Source: Rodentibacter caecimuris
GTDB lineage: Bacteria > Pseudomonadota > Gammaproteobacteria > Enterobacterales > Pasteurellaceae
Reading direction: 5' to 3'
Assembly (NCBI GenBank): GCA_001998905.1
Contig: MLAA01000040.1
Coordinates: 1 to 64,000 of the forward strand
Length of the DNA: 64,000 bases
A model generated the notes under the pieces. The model was not told the DNA's origin. It worked only from the letters and a program-made list of their open reading frames with translations, and made no database searches. Positions 19,540 to 30,083 of the stretch are shown one piece after another. Within the stretch, counting starts at the first letter, position 1, and every line of letters begins with the position of its first letter. The translations under genes and the position numbers were made by a program.

Positions 19540-21063
19540 GTGCGCCACGTTAAATTAGCCCGCGATAGAAGGAAAAGAAAATCCCGTATTAAGGCGGTGA
19601 TTTTTTTTATGGCTATTTTATTGATTACTCTCGGTACAATTTTAAGTTTGAAAGAAAATGTAGAATCACCAGGATTGGTAATTGAAACCGCATTAAATAA
19701 TGATGATACGGAATACCAGTCGCTACACCCGCAAAATGTTAATTCGCCAAATAATCAAGAAACTTCCTCTTCAAATCATACTGAAAAAAGTGCGGTCGAA
19801 AATTCGGATGTTTTAAAAGAGGGGAATGGAACTATTCCCAAGGCAGAACATGAAGGTGAAGCAACCTCGTATTATGATGATCTTGAAGCGCAAGATGATG
19901 AAGCAGATGAAGTAAAACCAAGCTTTGACGAACTTGATGATTTGCCTCCAGAAGCTCAAAGTGCGTTGAATGATATTTTAGATGCGGCAGATCAAGCCAT
20001 TCGTATTTCTGATCAATTTAGTCATACAGTGGTTCGTGGTGATACATTGAAGGATGTATTGGAGTTATCTGGGTTGGATGAAAGTACGGCAAACCAGTTA
20101 TTAGCAGGTTATCCTGAATTTAAAAATTTAAAAGCAGGTCAACAATTTTATTGGATTTTGGATAATCAAGATCGACTGGAATATCTGAATTGGTTAGTAT
20201 CTGAAAAAGAAGAGCGCATTTATGAACGTCAGGATGACGGTAAATTCAAACGTCAGATACTGACTAAAAAAAGTCAGTGGAAAAAAGAGACGTTAAAAGG
20301 GCAAGTTAACGGTTCTTTTGCCGGTAGTTTGAGGGCATTAGGATTGGATAGTCGTCAAATCAATCAGCTTATTACAGCCTTACAATGGCAAGTGAGTTTA
20401 CAGAAACTTAAAAAAGGTACTAAATTTGCTGTATTGGTTTCTCGTGAATATTTAGGTGATAAATTAACCGGACAGGGGAATGTAGAAGCTATTCATATTC
20501 TTGCTAATGGTAAGAGTTATTATGCTATTCAAGCTGCGAACGGACGTTATTATAATCGTCAAGGCGAGACCCTGGGTAAGGGGTTTGCTCGTTATCCGTT
20601 GCAGCGTCAGGCCCGTATTTCTTCTCCGTTTAACCCTAACCGCCGCCATCCTATTACCGGTAGAGTACGACCTCATAAAGGGATTGACTTTAGTTTGCCG
20701 GTTGGCTCACCAGTTATTGCTCCAGCAGATGCTATGGTTGAAAAAGTAGCTTATCAAGCCAGAGGGGCTGGGCGTTATATTGTATTACGCCATGGTCGTG
20801 AGTATCAAACCGTCTATATGCATCTCAGTAAGCCTTTGGTTAGAGCCGGACAAACAGTAAAAAAAGGTGAGCGGATTGCCCTTTCTGGAAATACAGGAAT
20901 GTCTACTGGTCCTCATTTACATTATGAGTTTCATATCAATGGTCGAGCAGTGAATCCAGCTACGGTGAAATTACCAGGAGGAAACAGCAGTATGGGTACA
21001 GCCGAACGTCGGCAATTCTTAGTCCGTGCGGTTGCTGCGGAGAGAGCATTAAGACTCCAGTAA
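19540..21063 (+). CDS. mepM: Murein DD-endopeptidase of the M23 family
   Basis: This 507-residue envelope hydrolase cuts peptide cross-links in peptidoglycan. A basic N-terminus and one membrane segment (about residues 20-37) are followed by an acidic low-complexity stretch. An OapA/LysM-like domain comes next ([18 protein letters not shown]), then the M23 domain. Zinc ligands appear as H379-x3-D383 (HKGIDF) and the HLH of GPHLHYEF at 459-461. It starts with GTG at 19540, preceded by AAAGAAAGGA. The divergent pairing with znuCB is shared with E. coli. An uptake signal lies inside the gene at 19788-19796, encoding KSAV in the low-complexity region. Confidence 0.92.
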   Translation: MRHVKLARDRRKRKSRIKAVIFFMAILLITLGTILSLKENVESPGLVIETALNNDDTEYQSLHPQNVNSPNNQETSSSNHTEKSAVENSDVLKEGNGTIPKAEHEGEATSYYDDLEAQDDEADEVKPSFDELDDLPPEAQSALNDILDAADQAIRISDQFSHTVVRGDTLKDVLELSGLDESTANQLLAGYPEFKNLKAGQQFYWILDNQDRLEYLNWLVSEKEERIYERQDDGKFKRQILTKKSQWKKETLKGQVNGSFAGSLRALGLDSRQINQLITALQWQVSLQKLKKGTKFAVLVSREYLGDKLTGQGNVEAIHILANGKSYYAIQAANGRYYNRQGETLGKGFARYPLQRQARISSPFNPNRRHPITGRVRPHKGIDFSLPVGSPVIAPADAMVEKVAYQARGAGRYIVLRHGREYQTVYMHLSKPLVRAGQTVKKGERIALSGNTGMSTGPHLHYEFHINGRAVNPATVKLPGGNSSMGTAERRQFLVRAVAAERALRLQ

Positions 21064-21070
21064 TCTTGTT

Positions 21071-21079
21071 AAGTGCGGT
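21071..21079 (+). repeat. DNA uptake signal after mepM
   Basis: AAGTGCGGT followed by CAATTT, an exact uptake core in the mepM-mglC intergenic region just before the shared terminator. Confidence 0.8.
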
Positions 21080-21107
21080 CAATTTGGCGGTTGTTTTTAT
21101 ATAAAAG

Positions 21108-21130
21108 TAAACCCTGCTACGCAGGGTTTA
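21108..21130. terminator. Bidirectional terminator between mepM and mglC
   Basis: TAAACCCTGC at 21108-21117 pairs perfectly with GCAGGGTTTA at 21121-21130 around a TAC loop. Both genes point toward it, and T-rich DNA lies on both sides, so it probably ends both transcripts. Confidence 0.8.
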
Positions 21131-21145
21131 TTAACGTCAATTTTA

Positions 21146-22156
21146 TTATTTTTTCTTCGCATATTTTAGAGAGTCAATAGCAACAGCAAGAATGATAATA
21201 CTTCCTTTAATGATATATTGCCAGTAAGGGCTAACGCCAATATAAGTTAAACCATAGTTGATAACAGTAAAAATAATTACACCTGTAACTACCCCGATAA
21301 CAGTTCCTACACCGCCAGCAAATGAAACACCGCCGACTACACAAGCAGCAATGGCGTCTAATTCATACATAAAACCAAGATTGTTGGTTGCACTCCCAAT
21401 TCGTCCAGCTTCTAGCATTCCTCCGAAAGCATAGAACATTCCAGCGATCATATAAATTACCACTAAGTTATGGGCCACATTAACTCCAGAAACACGGGCA
21501 GCTTCAGGATTTCCACCGATTGCAAAGATATTTTTACCAAAGCGGGTTTTATTCCACAATACCCAAACTAGGAAGGAGGAAAGGGCAGCATAAATGGTTA
21601 TATAAGATAGTTTGAATGATCCTATTCTGAAGAAGCCTTGTGCAAAGTTTGAGAAATTTTCACTGAAACCTGCAATTGGAGAACCGCCTACGGCATCATA
21701 ATAAAGCGAATTAATACCATAGACGATAATCATTGTACCCATTGTAGCAATAAAGGGCGTAACGTTAAGATAAGCGATGACTAAACCGTTGACTAATCCA
21801 ATAATTGCACCTATTGCACAAACGGCTAAAATTACTAAAGGGATTGGAATCTCTCCTAAATCTGGAAAGACACGGTTTAAATTATCCATACCTTGGAGCA
21901 TTGTTGCAGAAATCACGGCAGAAAGCCCTACCTGACGACCAGCAGATAAATCGGTTCCCTGAGTAACAAGTAAGCCTGCAACGCCGAGCGCAATAATTAA
22001 GCGAACGGAAGATTGTGTTAAAATGTTGCTGAAATTTTTCAGAGTCAAAAATGAATCATCTTGTACAATGATCACCATAAGTAGAACTAACAGTACAAAA
22101 TAAATAGCATTTTGTTTAAGAAAATCTAAAGATTGGTTTTGTTGTAAGGTTGACAT
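21146..22156 (-). CDS. mglC: Galactose/methyl galactoside ABC transporter permease
   Basis: This 336-residue inner-membrane permease of the ribose/galactose BPD_transp_2 family has eight to ten hydrophobic segments. GTDLSAGRQVGLSAVI near residue 68 and GGNPEAARVSGVNV near residue 215, the loop that contacts the ATPase, are family landmarks. It is the third gene of mglBAC, 19 bases after mglA. With MglB and MglA it imports galactose for galTKM. Length equals that of E. coli MglC. Confidence 0.95.
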   Translation of the reverse strand: MSTLQQNQSLDFLKQNAIYFVLLVLLMVIIVQDDSFLTLKNFSNILTQSSVRLIIALGVAGLLVTQGTDLSAGRQVGLSAVISATMLQGMDNLNRVFPDLGEIPIPLVILAVCAIGAIIGLVNGLVIAYLNVTPFIATMGTMIIVYGINSLYYDAVGGSPIAGFSENFSNFAQGFFRIGSFKLSYITIYAALSSFLVWVLWNKTRFGKNIFAIGGNPEAARVSGVNVAHNLVVIYMIAGMFYAFGGMLEAGRIGSATNNLGFMYELDAIAACVVGGVSFAGGVGTVIGVVTGVIIFTVINYGLTYIGVSPYWQYIIKGSIIILAVAIDSLKYAKKK

Positions 22157-22175
22157 AATTCGTGTTCCTTATAAG

Positions 22176-23696
22176 TTATAAATATTTAGCAGCCAGTTGT
22201 AAAATTTCTTCTTGAGATGTATTTGCGGTTTCTACTATACCGGCAACTTGACCATTACTCATGACCAAAATTCTGTCTGTTACGCCTAATAGTTCTGGCA
22301 TTTCGGATGAGATCATAATAATACCTTTGTCTTTTTTAGCGAGATCTTGAATTAATTGATAAATTTCAAATTTTGCACCAATATCAATTCCTCTTGTTGG
22401 TTCGTCAAGCATTAATATTTCTGGTTGAGTTAGCAACCAGCGACCGATAACTACTTTTTGTTGATTGCCGCCAGAAAGCGAACCAATATGGGTTTTATGA
22501 GTAGGCGTTTTGACATTCATCGCATCAATTACCCATTGAGTATCGCTGTGCATTTTCTTATTACTGAGTAAGCCGAAATTTCCAATGTAGGATTTCATAT
22601 TTGAAATCAAAGAGTTAAATTCAATGCTGAGATTTGCGTAAATTCCTGTTGAACGCCGCTCTTCGGTAACTAATGCGAAACCATTGTTAATGGCTTCGAG
22701 TGCGGTTTTATTTTGCAGAGTTTTCCCATTTAATTTAATTGTTCCTGAGATTTTTTCTCGCACACCAAAAATAGTCTCGACAATATCTGTTCGTTTTGCT
22801 CCTACTAATCCGGCAATACCGAGAATTTCACCTTTGCGTAATGAAAAACTGACATTTTTAATTGAAGGTTGGTTTAGTGCTGTTAAATTTTCGATTTCCA
22901 GAATTGTTTCTTTTGGTGTGTTAGATTTAATTGGAAAACGCTGAGTCAACTCTCGCCCAACCATCATTGAGACGATTTCGGCCATCGTTGAGTTCTTAAC
23001 CGAAACGGTATTGATCCATTTACCGTCGCGTAAAATTGTAATTTCATCGCAAATTTTGAATATTTCATCCATTTTGTGAGAAATGTAAATAATACCGCAG
23101 CCCCGCTGTTTAAGTTTCTCAATAATTTTAAAAAGATGTTCCACTTCTTTTTCAGAGAGAGAAGAGGTTGGTTCATCCATAATCACAATTTTAGCGTTAT
23201 AGGAGAAGGCTTTGGCAATTTCCACCATTTGCATTTGTGAAACTGATAGGTTTGCGACTTTTTCTTTAGGATCGATATCGATATCCAATTCATCAAAAAT
23301 GGTTTTGGTATCTTGATACATTTTAGCATGATCAACAAAAATACCTTTTAATGGATAGCGTCCAAGCCAGAGATTATCCATTACACTGCGTTGTCGGACT
23401 AAATTAAGCTCTTGATGAACCATCGAAATACCGTTTTCCAATGCTTCTTTTGATGTTTTAAAATTAACTTGATTACCTAAAAAAAGAATATCGCCTTCAT
23501 CTTTTGCATAGATACCGAATAGACATTTGAGCAATGTAGATTTTCCCGCTCCATTTTCACCCATTAAAGCGTGAACACTATGGGAGCGGACAGTTAAATT
23601 AGCTTTATCCAGTGCTTTTACACCGGGAAAGGATTTGCTGACATTCGTCATTGTTAGTAAGACTTGCTGGTCTTGACCTGCAGTTTGAGTTGTCAT
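22176..23696 (-). CDS. mglA: Galactose/methyl galactoside ABC transporter ATPase
   Basis: This 506-residue protein contains two fused ABC domains. The first has Walker [10 protein letters not shown] near residue 45 and Walker [11 protein letters not shown]. The second carries a degenerate Walker A (GLVGAKRTD) near 300, signature LSGGNQQKV and Walker [12 protein letters not shown]. That asymmetry is normal for the sugar importers of this class. It sits between mglB and mglC, and a GC-rich hairpin precedes it. The ATPase powers galactose uptake in the cytoplasm. Confidence 0.95.
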   Translation of the reverse strand: MTTQTAGQDQQVLLTMTNVSKSFPGVKALDKANLTVRSHSVHALMGENGAGKSTLLKCLFGIYAKDEGDILFLGNQVNFKTSKEALENGISMVHQELNLVRQRSVMDNLWLGRYPLKGIFVDHAKMYQDTKTIFDELDIDIDPKEKVANLSVSQMQMVEIAKAFSYNAKIVIMDEPTSSLSEKEVEHLFKIIEKLKQRGCGIIYISHKMDEIFKICDEITILRDGKWINTVSVKNSTMAEIVSMMVGRELTQRFPIKSNTPKETILEIENLTALNQPSIKNVSFSLRKGEILGIAGLVGAKRTDIVETIFGVREKISGTIKLNGKTLQNKTALEAINNGFALVTEERRSTGIYANLSIEFNSLISNMKSYIGNFGLLSNKKMHSDTQWVIDAMNVKTPTHKTHIGSLSGGNQQKVVIGRWLLTQPEILMLDEPTRGIDIGAKFEIYQLIQDLAKKDKGIIMISSEMPELLGVTDRILVMSNGQVAGIVETANTSQEEILQLAAKYL

Positions 23697-23717
23697 TATC
23701 CAACCTCATTTAAAAAA

Positions 23718-23736
23718 GGGGACATAATATGCCCCC
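23718..23736 (-). other. Intercistronic hairpin between mglB and mglA
   Basis: GGGG at 23718-23721 and CCCC at 23733-23736 flank CATA/TATG arms with one mismatch. The hairpin could shield the mglB message from 3' decay and so raise the binding protein above the ATPase, as known for other binding-protein operons. Loop size is minimal, so this is tentative. Confidence 0.35.
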
Positions 23737-23763
23737 GGACAGCTAAAAATTTATGATAATAAA

Positions 23764-24756
23764 TTATTTTAAAAATTCGTTTAAATTTGATTGGTCGATA
23801 CCGACATAAGGGATACGAACAACACGATTTTCTAGTTTTAGATCAGTGCCTTCGGTTGCATCTTTTCCATGAGCAAGATTATTTGCTAAGCGAACGATAG
23901 CTTTACCCTGGGTTACGCCATCATTTAAGACTGTGCCTGCTATGTCGCCTTTTTTGATTAATTGTAATGTTTCAGGTAGTGCATCAACACCGAAAATAGG
24001 TAATTTTTTGCCATGAGCTTTAGTTGCCTCTAAGGCGCCCATTGCCATTCCATCATTATTAGAAATAATTACTTCAATATTATTAGCTTTAGAGCTAGAT
24101 AACCACGCATCAGTTTTATCTTTTGCTAATGCTGCATCCCACATACCTGTATCAATAAAGAGCTGTTCAGTTTCGATTCCTTGCCGATTTAACTCTTCAA
24201 TAACATATTTTGTACGAGCTTCCGCATCAGGATGGCCAGGTTCACCTTTTAGCAAAACATATTGAAGTTTTCCGTCTTTATTGAGATCAAGCGTAGGATT
24301 TGATTTCCATTGTTTGGCAATCAAATCTCCTTGGATAAGACCGGATTCTTTTGGATCCGTACCTACATAATAGGCTTTATCGTAGCTGTTTAAGGCTTTC
24401 TCACCCGGATCTTTATTAAAGAAAATGATTGGTAAATCATCCGGTTTTGCTTTTTTGATTATTGTTGGAGCAGCTGCTGGATCTACGAGATTAATCGCTA
24501 AAGTCCCGACATTTTTTGAAATTAGAACATCAACTTGGTCGTTTTGGGTGGATTGAGAATTTTGCGAGTCGTTCATAAGCAATTTAATGCCATCGACGTT
24601 TGCAGCTTCTTTTTCAATTTCTTTACGCATTAAAGACATAAAGTTATCGTCAAATTTGTAAATGGTTACACCAATTTTAACATCTGCTGCAAAACTTGCT
24701 GTTGCAGCCCCTAATCCTACGGCTAATGCCACAGCACTTAATACTGCTTTTTTCAT
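23764..24756 (-). CDS. mglB: Periplasmic galactose-binding protein
   Basis: This 330-residue periplasmic protein binds galactose or glucose and delivers it to MglC. It has a clear signal peptide ending at ATASFA, before [33 protein letters not shown] and [19 protein letters not shown] match the E. coli galactose-binding protein. [20 protein letters not shown] corresponds to its calcium-binding loop. It is the first gene of the operon. A CRP site and a GalR-type operator lie 110-145 bases upstream. The same protein serves as a chemotaxis receptor ligand in enteric bacteria; that role is not shown here. Confidence 0.96.
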   Translation of the reverse strand: MKKAVLSAVALAVGLGAATASFAADVKIGVTIYKFDDNFMSLMRKEIEKEAANVDGIKLLMNDSQNSQSTQNDQVDVLISKNVGTLAINLVDPAAAPTIIKKAKPDDLPIIFFNKDPGEKALNSYDKAYYVGTDPKESGLIQGDLIAKQWKSNPTLDLNKDGKLQYVLLKGEPGHPDAEARTKYVIEELNRQGIETEQLFIDTGMWDAALAKDKTDAWLSSSKANNIEVIISNNDGMAMGALEATKAHGKKLPIFGVDALPETLQLIKKGDIAGTVLNDGVTQGKAIVRLANNLAHGKDATEGTDLKLENRVVRIPYVGIDQSNLNEFLK

Positions 24757-24866
24757 AATAACGTTCCTCTCTCAGGTAAGTAAATTAACGGGAGTGTTTT
24801 GAGCTTTCATCACTACGTTGGTACGAACAACCGATTATTATGATAGCGAAAGAAAGAGAGATATTC

Positions 24867-24882
24867 TGTGATCTAATTCACA
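24867..24882. promoter_or_regulatory. CRP site upstream of mglB
   Basis: TGTGA-N6-TCACA, an exact match to the CRP half-sites. Its centre fits a class II position for a minus-strand start near 24833, with a -10-like TATCAT or CATAAT around 24838-24846. Confidence 0.8.
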
Positions 24883-24885
24883 TAA

Positions 24886-24901
24886 ATGAAAACGATTACA
24901 A
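24886..24901. promoter_or_regulatory. GalR/GalS-type operator upstream of mglB
   Basis: ATGAAAACGATTACAA matches the GTGnAAnCGnTTnCAC consensus of GalR/GalS operators at the central positions. It sits just upstream of the CRP site relative to mglB, as in the E. coli mgl promoter. Confidence 0.75.
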
Positions 24902-24926
24902 AAAAGAATAAAATTTGAGATCCTGA

Positions 24927-25934
24927 TCACGCTTTTTTGACTGATTCAACTGAAAATCGTCGGACTAAAGTGGGATTAAATTCTACAAAGGGAGGAGTTT
25001 TTATCTCTTCGTTGACTAAACTTAATGCTAATCTTGCGGCATAATTTGCCATTAAATCAATAGGATAGCGAACTGTTGTGAGTTTCGGGATCAAATATCC
25101 TGCGATGGGCATATCATCAAAACCAACAATTGAAAATTGACTTGGCACTTTGATATTGTTTTCATTTAAAACAGAAATAGCACCGGCAGCCATTGAATCA
25201 TTATAGGCAACTACCGCAGTGAGATCTTTATTATAGCTTAGCAAATGAATCATCGCTTTTTCACCGCCTTCAAAGTCTGGAGAACTGTGAGTAATAGCTT
25301 GCTCAATAAAGGGTAACTTATGAATTTTTAATGCATCTATATAGCCCTCTTTACGTTCAATTTCATCTGAAATACTGTGATTTGAACCGATATAGGCGAT
25401 ATGTTGATGTCCATAATTTATTAACATTTCGGTGGCTAAAAAAGTGCCTTGTCGATTATCTAGGCTGACACAGCGATTTTCATAGCCTTTGATCGAGCGA
25501 TTGATAATGACCATTCCCGGATTATTGTATAAATAATCTTGTAGAATATCATCGCTTAGTGCTTTGGAATGAACTATTAAGCAACTACAACGTTTACGCA
25601 ATAAAGTATCAATCGCTTTTTTTTCTTTATCGGCATTATGGTAACCGATACCGATAAGAATATTTTTTTTATAGGACTCAGCTACTTTATCTACCGCTTT
25701 GACTAAGATAGCAAAAAACGCATCAGTAACATCGGTAACGACAACGCCAATCGTATCAGTGGTTTGCACGGCAAGCGCTTGTGCATTGGCATTAGGTTGA
25801 TAATTTAGACTTCTTATTGCGTGCTCTACTGCCGCAAGTGTTTGTGGACTAATTGATTGATGATTGTTTAAAACACGTGAAACGGTTGCCGTTGAAACAT
25901 TTGCTAATTTCGCTACATCACGTATTGTTGCCAT
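24927..25934 (-). CDS. galS: LacI-family galactose repressor (GalR/GalS)
   Basis: This 335-residue regulator has an N-terminal helix-turn-helix ([20 protein letters not shown]) and hinge, then a periplasmic-binding-like effector domain with [16 protein letters not shown] and [15 protein letters not shown]. It probably represses mgl and gal transcription and is released by galactose. It lies between mglBAC and the divergent galTKM, and operators for it are visible on both sides, including one beside its own promoter, so autoregulation is likely. GalR and GalS cannot be told apart by sequence alone; the mgl linkage favours GalS. Confidence 0.9.
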   Translation of the reverse strand: MATIRDVAKLANVSTATVSRVLNNHQSISPQTLAAVEHAIRSLNYQPNANAQALAVQTTDTIGVVVTDVTDAFFAILVKAVDKVAESYKKNILIGIGYHNADKEKKAIDTLLRKRCSCLIVHSKALSDDILQDYLYNNPGMVIINRSIKGYENRCVSLDNRQGTFLATEMLINYGHQHIAYIGSNHSISDEIERKEGYIDALKIHKLPFIEQAITHSSPDFEGGEKAMIHLLSYNKDLTAVVAYNDSMAAGAISVLNENNIKVPSQFSIVGFDDMPIAGYLIPKLTTVRYPIDLMANYAARLALSLVNEEIKTPPFVEFNPTLVRRFSVESVKKA

Positions 25935-25990
25935 GAATCACCTCACATCATAAAAGCTGATAGTTATATCATAATAGTTATATATTATAT

Positions 25991-26006
25991 TTGAAAGCGT
26001 TTACTT
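25991..26006. promoter_or_regulatory. GalR/GalS-type operator, distal
   Basis: TTGAAAGCGTTTACTT matches the operator core AANCGNTTNC. It lies in the divergent galS-galT region, about 119 bases from the second operator there. Confidence 0.7.
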
Positions 26007-26054
26007 AGTGAAATATGGTATTTTTATTAAAAATAATAGGGGTTTTTATGGTTT

Positions 26055-26070
26055 TGTGATGTAGATCACG
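26055..26070. promoter_or_regulatory. CRP site upstream of galT
   Basis: TGTGA-N6-TCACG, one base from the palindromic ideal. Class II placement predicts a galT start near 26104 with TATCTT at 26091-26096 as -10. Confidence 0.7.
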
Positions 26071-26109
26071 GTTTATTCTGAAAAATTTGATATCTTATAA
26101 AAACTAAAT

Positions 26110-26125
26110 TTGTAATCGCTTTCAT
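26110..26125. promoter_or_regulatory. GalR/GalS-type operator, proximal to galT
   Basis: TTGTAATCGCTTTCAT matches the operator consensus. It falls just downstream of the predicted galT start, 16 bases before the ATG, in the position of an internal operator. Confidence 0.75.
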
Positions 26126-26141
26126 TTAAGAGGTTGCCTAA

Positions 26142-27188
26142 ATGCAAACAATTCCTTTTGATCCTACGCAACATCCGCATCGCCGTTATAACCCTTTAAC
26201 AGAACAGTGGGTTCTAGTTTCTCCCCACAGAGCAAAGCGCCCTTGGCAAGGACAACAAGAAAAAGTGCAGGTAGAACAAAAGCCACACTATGATCCGAGC
26301 TGTTATTTATGTCCGGGTAATAAGCGGATAACTGGAGAAAAAAATCCTCATTATTGTAAACCTTTTGTCTTTAAAAATGACTTTTCTGCTTTATTAGAAG
26401 ATAGTCCGATTCCTGAGAAAAATAATGATCCGTTATTTCAAAGTTTACAGGCTAGAGGAGAGAGTAGAGTTATTTGCTTTTCTTCTGATCATAGCAAAAC
26501 GCTGCCGAAATTGACTGTACTTGAGATTGAGGATGTCATCAAAGTTTGGCAGGAACAGTTTCTTGAACTAGGAAAAAAATACCAATGGGTGCAAATTTTT
26601 GAAAACAAAGGTGCAGCTATGGGATGTTCCAATCCGCATCCGCATGGGCAAATTTGGGCGAATAGTTTTTTACCTAATGAAGTCGCTCGAGAAGATATTG
26701 CGCAACGGCGTTATTTACAAAAAAACGATTCGGTTTTATTAGTCGATTATGTTCAACGTGAATTGGCATTAAAAGAGAGAATTGTTGTGGAAACTGAACA
26801 TTGGGCAGCTGTTGTGCCTTATTGGGCTGTATGGCCGTTTGAGACTTTATTATTACCCAAAACGCATATTCAATATTTAACGGAACTAACAAGTGAACAA
26901 CGTTGGGATTTAGCGTTAATATTGAAAAAACTCACGACTAAGTACGATAATTTATTTGAAACGGATTTTCCTTATTCAATGGGATTTCACGCAGCACCTT
27001 TTAACGGCGAAGATAACCAACATTGGCAATTACATATACATTTTTATCCACCATTATTGCGCTCTGCAACAATTAGAAAATTTATGGTGGGCTATGAAAT
27101 GTTGGCTGAGAGTCAACGGGATCTGACCGCCGAACAAGCGGCAGAGCGTTTAAAAAATTTATCTGAAATTCATTATACCGAACGTTAA
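26142..27188 (+). CDS. galT: Galactose-1-phosphate uridylyltransferase
   Basis: This 348-residue enzyme swaps UMP between UDP-glucose and galactose-1-phosphate in the Leloir pathway. The active-site HPH is at 166-168 (NPHPHGQIW). Zinc ligands are visible as C54, C57, H117 and H166. [21 protein letters not shown] at the start is the class I signature. It is the first gene of galTKM and lies behind a CRP- and GalR-controlled region. AGAGG precedes the ATG. Confidence 0.97.
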   Translation: MQTIPFDPTQHPHRRYNPLTEQWVLVSPHRAKRPWQGQQEKVQVEQKPHYDPSCYLCPGNKRITGEKNPHYCKPFVFKNDFSALLEDSPIPEKNNDPLFQSLQARGESRVICFSSDHSKTLPKLTVLEIEDVIKVWQEQFLELGKKYQWVQIFENKGAAMGCSNPHPHGQIWANSFLPNEVAREDIAQRRYLQKNDSVLLVDYVQRELALKERIVVETEHWAAVVPYWAVWPFETLLLPKTHIQYLTELTSEQRWDLALILKKLTTKYDNLFETDFPYSMGFHAAPFNGEDNQHWQLHIHFYPPLLRSATIRKFMVGYEMLAESQRDLTAEQAAERLKNLSEIHYTER

Positions 27189-27215
27189 TTTGAGACAAGA
27201 ACAGAAGGATAACCA

Positions 27216-28370
27216 ATGACACCTCAGCAAAAATCAAAACAGTTATTTAACGAAAAATTTGACCGCACTTTTAATTTTAATGTTTATGCCCCGGGGAGAG
27301 TTAATATTATCGGTGAGCATACGGATTATAATGATGGCTTTGTTATGCCTTGTGCGATTAATTATGGTACGGCAATATGCGGAGCAACACGAGAAGATCA
27401 TTTATGGCGGGTTTATGCTGCTGATTTTAATGAATTTGATGAATTTTCGTTAACAACGGAATTGGCTAAAAGCGAGAAAAAATGGGCAAATTATGTGCGT
27501 GGAGTCGTGAAGTTTATTCAAGAACGTTGCCCTGAATTTAACCAAGGCGCTGATTTGGTGATTAGTGGTAATGTACCGCTTTCTGCTGGGCTAAGCTCAT
27601 CAGCGTCTTTGGAAGTGGCTGTTGGAAAATTCTGCCAACAGATTGGAAATTTACCCTTAACAGATACTGAAATAGCACTTATCGGACAAAAAGCAGAAAA
27701 CCATTTTGTTGGTGCGAATTGCGGCAATATGGATCAACTTATTTCTGCTTTAGGGCAAAAAGGTCATTTGTTGCTAATTGATTGCCGCTCGCTGAGAACT
27801 CAACTGATACCGATTCCGGATAATATTGCAATAATGATTGTTAATTCCAATGTTAAGCATGATTTGGTTACTGGTGAATATAATATCCGTCGTCAACAAT
27901 GTGAAAAAGCAGCAAAATTCTTTGGTGTTAAAGCGCTTCGTGATGTATCGATGATAGATTTTCTAGAAAAAGAAATGGAATTGAGTGAAATTGATCCTGA
28001 AGTTGCAAAGCGAGCCAGACATGTTATTAGTGAAAACAAACGGGTTCTTGAGGCAGTAAATGCATTGCAAGTAGGAGATCTAAGCTTATTAGGTAAATTA
28101 ATGGCACAATCGCATGATTCAATGCGAGATGATTTTGATATTACCGTTCCGGAAATTGATTATTTGGTAGAATTGGCACAGCTTGCAATTGGCAATAGTG
28201 GTGGTGCGAGGATGACGGGAGGTGGTTTTGGTGGATGTATCGTAGCAGTTGCTCCGATTGAAAAAGTTGACGCAGTTCGCCAAATTATTGCGGATAATTA
28301 TGAAAAAACTACTGGTCGAAAAGAAGATTTTTATGTTTGTACGGCTTCGCAAGGAGTTAGTGTATGTTAA
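27216..28370 (+). CDS. galK: Galactokinase
   Basis: This 384-residue GHMP kinase phosphorylates galactose at C1. The galactose-binding motif [15 protein letters not shown] is at residues 27-41. The ATP-binding [15 protein letters not shown] and the third motif [13 protein letters not shown] are intact. An uptake signal lies inside the N-terminal coding region at 27262-27270, reading DRTF. The stop overlaps the galM start by 7 bases, so the pair is translationally coupled. Confidence 0.97.
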   Translation: MTPQQKSKQLFNEKFDRTFNFNVYAPGRVNIIGEHTDYNDGFVMPCAINYGTAICGATREDHLWRVYAADFNEFDEFSLTTELAKSEKKWANYVRGVVKFIQERCPEFNQGADLVISGNVPLSAGLSSSASLEVAVGKFCQQIGNLPLTDTEIALIGQKAENHFVGANCGNMDQLISALGQKGHLLLIDCRSLRTQLIPIPDNIAIMIVNSNVKHDLVTGEYNIRRQQCEKAAKFFGVKALRDVSMIDFLEKEMELSEIDPEVAKRARHVISENKRVLEAVNALQVGDLSLLGKLMAQSHDSMRDDFDITVPEIDYLVELAQLAIGNSGGARMTGGGFGGCIVAVAPIEKVDAVRQIIADNYEKTTGRKEDFYVCTASQGVSVC

Positions 28371-29386
28371 AGCAAAGGGAGCAGATAACAGCGGACGGTC
28401 AGGTTTTTCAAATTATTACACTGACTAATCAACAAGGAATGAGCGTTCAGTTTACTGATTGGGGGGCAAGTTGGATTTCTTGTCAAGTTCCGAGCGGTGA
28501 AGATCTAAGGGAAGTATTGCTGGGTTGTCAATTAGAGGATTATTCTAGACAGCAGGCCTATTTAGGGGCAAGTATTGGGAGATATGCTAATCGAATCGCA
28601 AATAGTCAGTTTGAGCTAGACGGGCGATTAATCCAATTAGCGGCAAATCAAGGACGGCATCAGCTACACGGCGGCAATGGTTTTGATCGACGACATTGGC
28701 GGATTGAAAAGTGCGGTCAAAATTTTGTATGTTTTTCGTTATTTTCTTCTGACGGAGATCAAGGCTTTGAAGGGAATGTTCATGCGCAGGTAACTTATAC
28801 CTTAATGGAAGATAATGCCGTAAAAATAGAATATGAGGCAGATAGTGATCGCGATACAGCCCTAAATTTAACTAACCATGCTTATTTCAATTTGGAAGAT
28901 GCAGTGAATGGTTCAGATGTTCGCCGTCATCAATTACGCCTTAATGCAGATTTTTACCTTCCTGTTGATAGTGAAGGCATCCCTAATTCTCCGCTGAAAC
29001 ATGTTAGTGGTACGAGTTTTGATTTTCGTCAAGCCAAATCGATCATACAGGATTTTCTACAAGAAGAGCAGCAACTCACAAAAGGCTATGATCACTCTTT
29101 TATTGTCAATAAAGCTTGGCAAAAACCTTGTGTATTGCTTATTTCCCCTAACCAAGATCTAAGTTTGGAAGTATTGACTTCACAAGCCGCATTACAAGTT
29201 TATACTGGCAATTATTTAGGCGGGACTCCAACCCGAGTGGGGAACGATTATGACGATTTCTCTGGTATAGCACTTGAAACGCAATGTTTACCTGATACCC
29301 CTAATCATCCCGAATGGCAAAATTACGGAGGGATTACTCGGGCTAATGAAAAGTATTATCAGTGGACGATCTATAAATTTATTTAG
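28364..29386 (+). CDS. galM: Aldose 1-epimerase (mutarotase)
   Basis: This 340-residue enzyme interconverts alpha and beta anomers of galactose and feeds the alpha form to Gal[17 protein letters not shown] near residue 65, [24 protein letters not shown] with the catalytic His, and the catalytic Glu in [18 protein letters not shown] are present. Its ATG lies within the last codons of galK. No galE gene is present in this window, so UDP-galactose epimerase must be encoded elsewhere. Confidence 0.95.
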   Translation: MLKQREQITADGQVFQIITLTNQQGMSVQFTDWGASWISCQVPSGEDLREVLLGCQLEDYSRQQAYLGASIGRYANRIANSQFELDGRLIQLAANQGRHQLHGGNGFDRRHWRIEKCGQNFVCFSLFSSDGDQGFEGNVHAQVTYTLMEDNAVKIEYEADSDRDTALNLTNHAYFNLEDAVNGSDVRRHQLRLNADFYLPVDSEGIPNSPLKHVSGTSFDFRQAKSIIQDFLQEEQQLTKGYDHSFIVNKAWQKPCVLLISPNQDLSLEVLTSQAALQVYTGNYLGGTPTRVGNDYDDFSGIALETQCLPDTPNHPEWQNYGGITRANEKYYQWTIYKFI

Positions 29387-29409
29387 TAAAACATTGATTA
29401 AATAAGGTT

Positions 29410-29440
29410 TAGAAGATCGAATTTGAATTTCGATCTTCTA
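29410..29440. terminator. Stem-loop downstream of galM
   Basis: TAGAAGATCGAA pairs perfectly with TTCGATCTTCTA (12 bases, loop of 7). It lies 23 bases after galM, between convergent genes. No T-run follows on the + strand, so it may block exonucleases rather than terminate. The rest of the gap to 29570 shows nothing clear. Confidence 0.5.
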
Positions 29441-29570
29441 CATGGGCATCATAAACAGATTAGGCGATTTCCGATGATTCGTTCATAAAAAGTGAATTCT
29501 GACTATATTTGTAAAAGAGTTGTTAAAATATGATCAATAAATTCTTTTTTAGAAAATAGCAACTAATCAG

Positions 29571-30068
29571 CTAAATTTCATACTCGCCCATTATTGTTGC
29601 TTGTGCCAAAATATGTCCTTGCATTGCAAAATAGAGCTCATTAAATCTAAATCCTTGCAATAGGTTTAATTTGCAATCTAGGGCATAGACAATTAATTCA
29701 TAGCGATGTTTACAATTTGGTGGTGCCATTCCTCCGTAAAAAGAAGCTTCTGCAATATCAAATTTTCCTAATACACTTGCCCAAGAATTTGCACCTTGAA
29801 CATAGTCTTTTGCCGTGAGACTCTCATTTTCAGTGATAACCGTTCTCTCTAAATCTGAGATTAGCCAATGAATCCACACAAAACCACTTGCTGTTATTGC
29901 GTCCTTATCTTCTAATACGACAGCAAAAGATTGAGTGCCTGAAGGAGCATCATGAATTTCAAAGGGAATCGAATAGGTTGGCATTCCATTTGGGCTAAAT
30001 TGGTTTCCCCTTTTGCCATATTTGTCTTCAAAATATCCATTTTGAATAGCTGAACTGGTAATGTGCAT
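29571..30068 (-). CDS. YbhB/YbcL-family (PEBP-like) protein
   Basis: This 165-residue protein of the phosphatidylethanolamine-binding/Raf kinase inhibitor-like family has the ligand-pocket motifs SFAVVLEDKDA, HWLISDLERT and the C-terminal MAPPNCKHRYELIVYALDC. There is no signal peptide, so it is probably cytoplasmic. The bacterial members' function is not settled. It lies 15 bases downstream of rsmC on the same strand and may be cotranscribed with it. Length is typical. Confidence 0.88.
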   Translation of the reverse strand: MHITSSAIQNGYFEDKYGKRGNQFSPNGMPTYSIPFEIHDAPSGTQSFAVVLEDKDAITASGFVWIHWLISDLERTVITENESLTAKDYVQGANSWASVLGKFDIAEASFYGGMAPPNCKHRYELIVYALDCKLNLLQGFRFNELYFAMQGHILAQATIMGEYEI

Positions 30069-30083
30069 ATCAAACTCCTCATA

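Noticed and set aside
22694..22702. Uptake signal inside mglA
   Set aside because: The sequence reads GAGTGCGGT, one mismatch from the core, so it was not counted.
23718..23736. Full terminator between mglB and mglA
   Set aside because: The palindrome has almost no loop and no T-run on the minus strand; kept only as an intercistronic hairpin.
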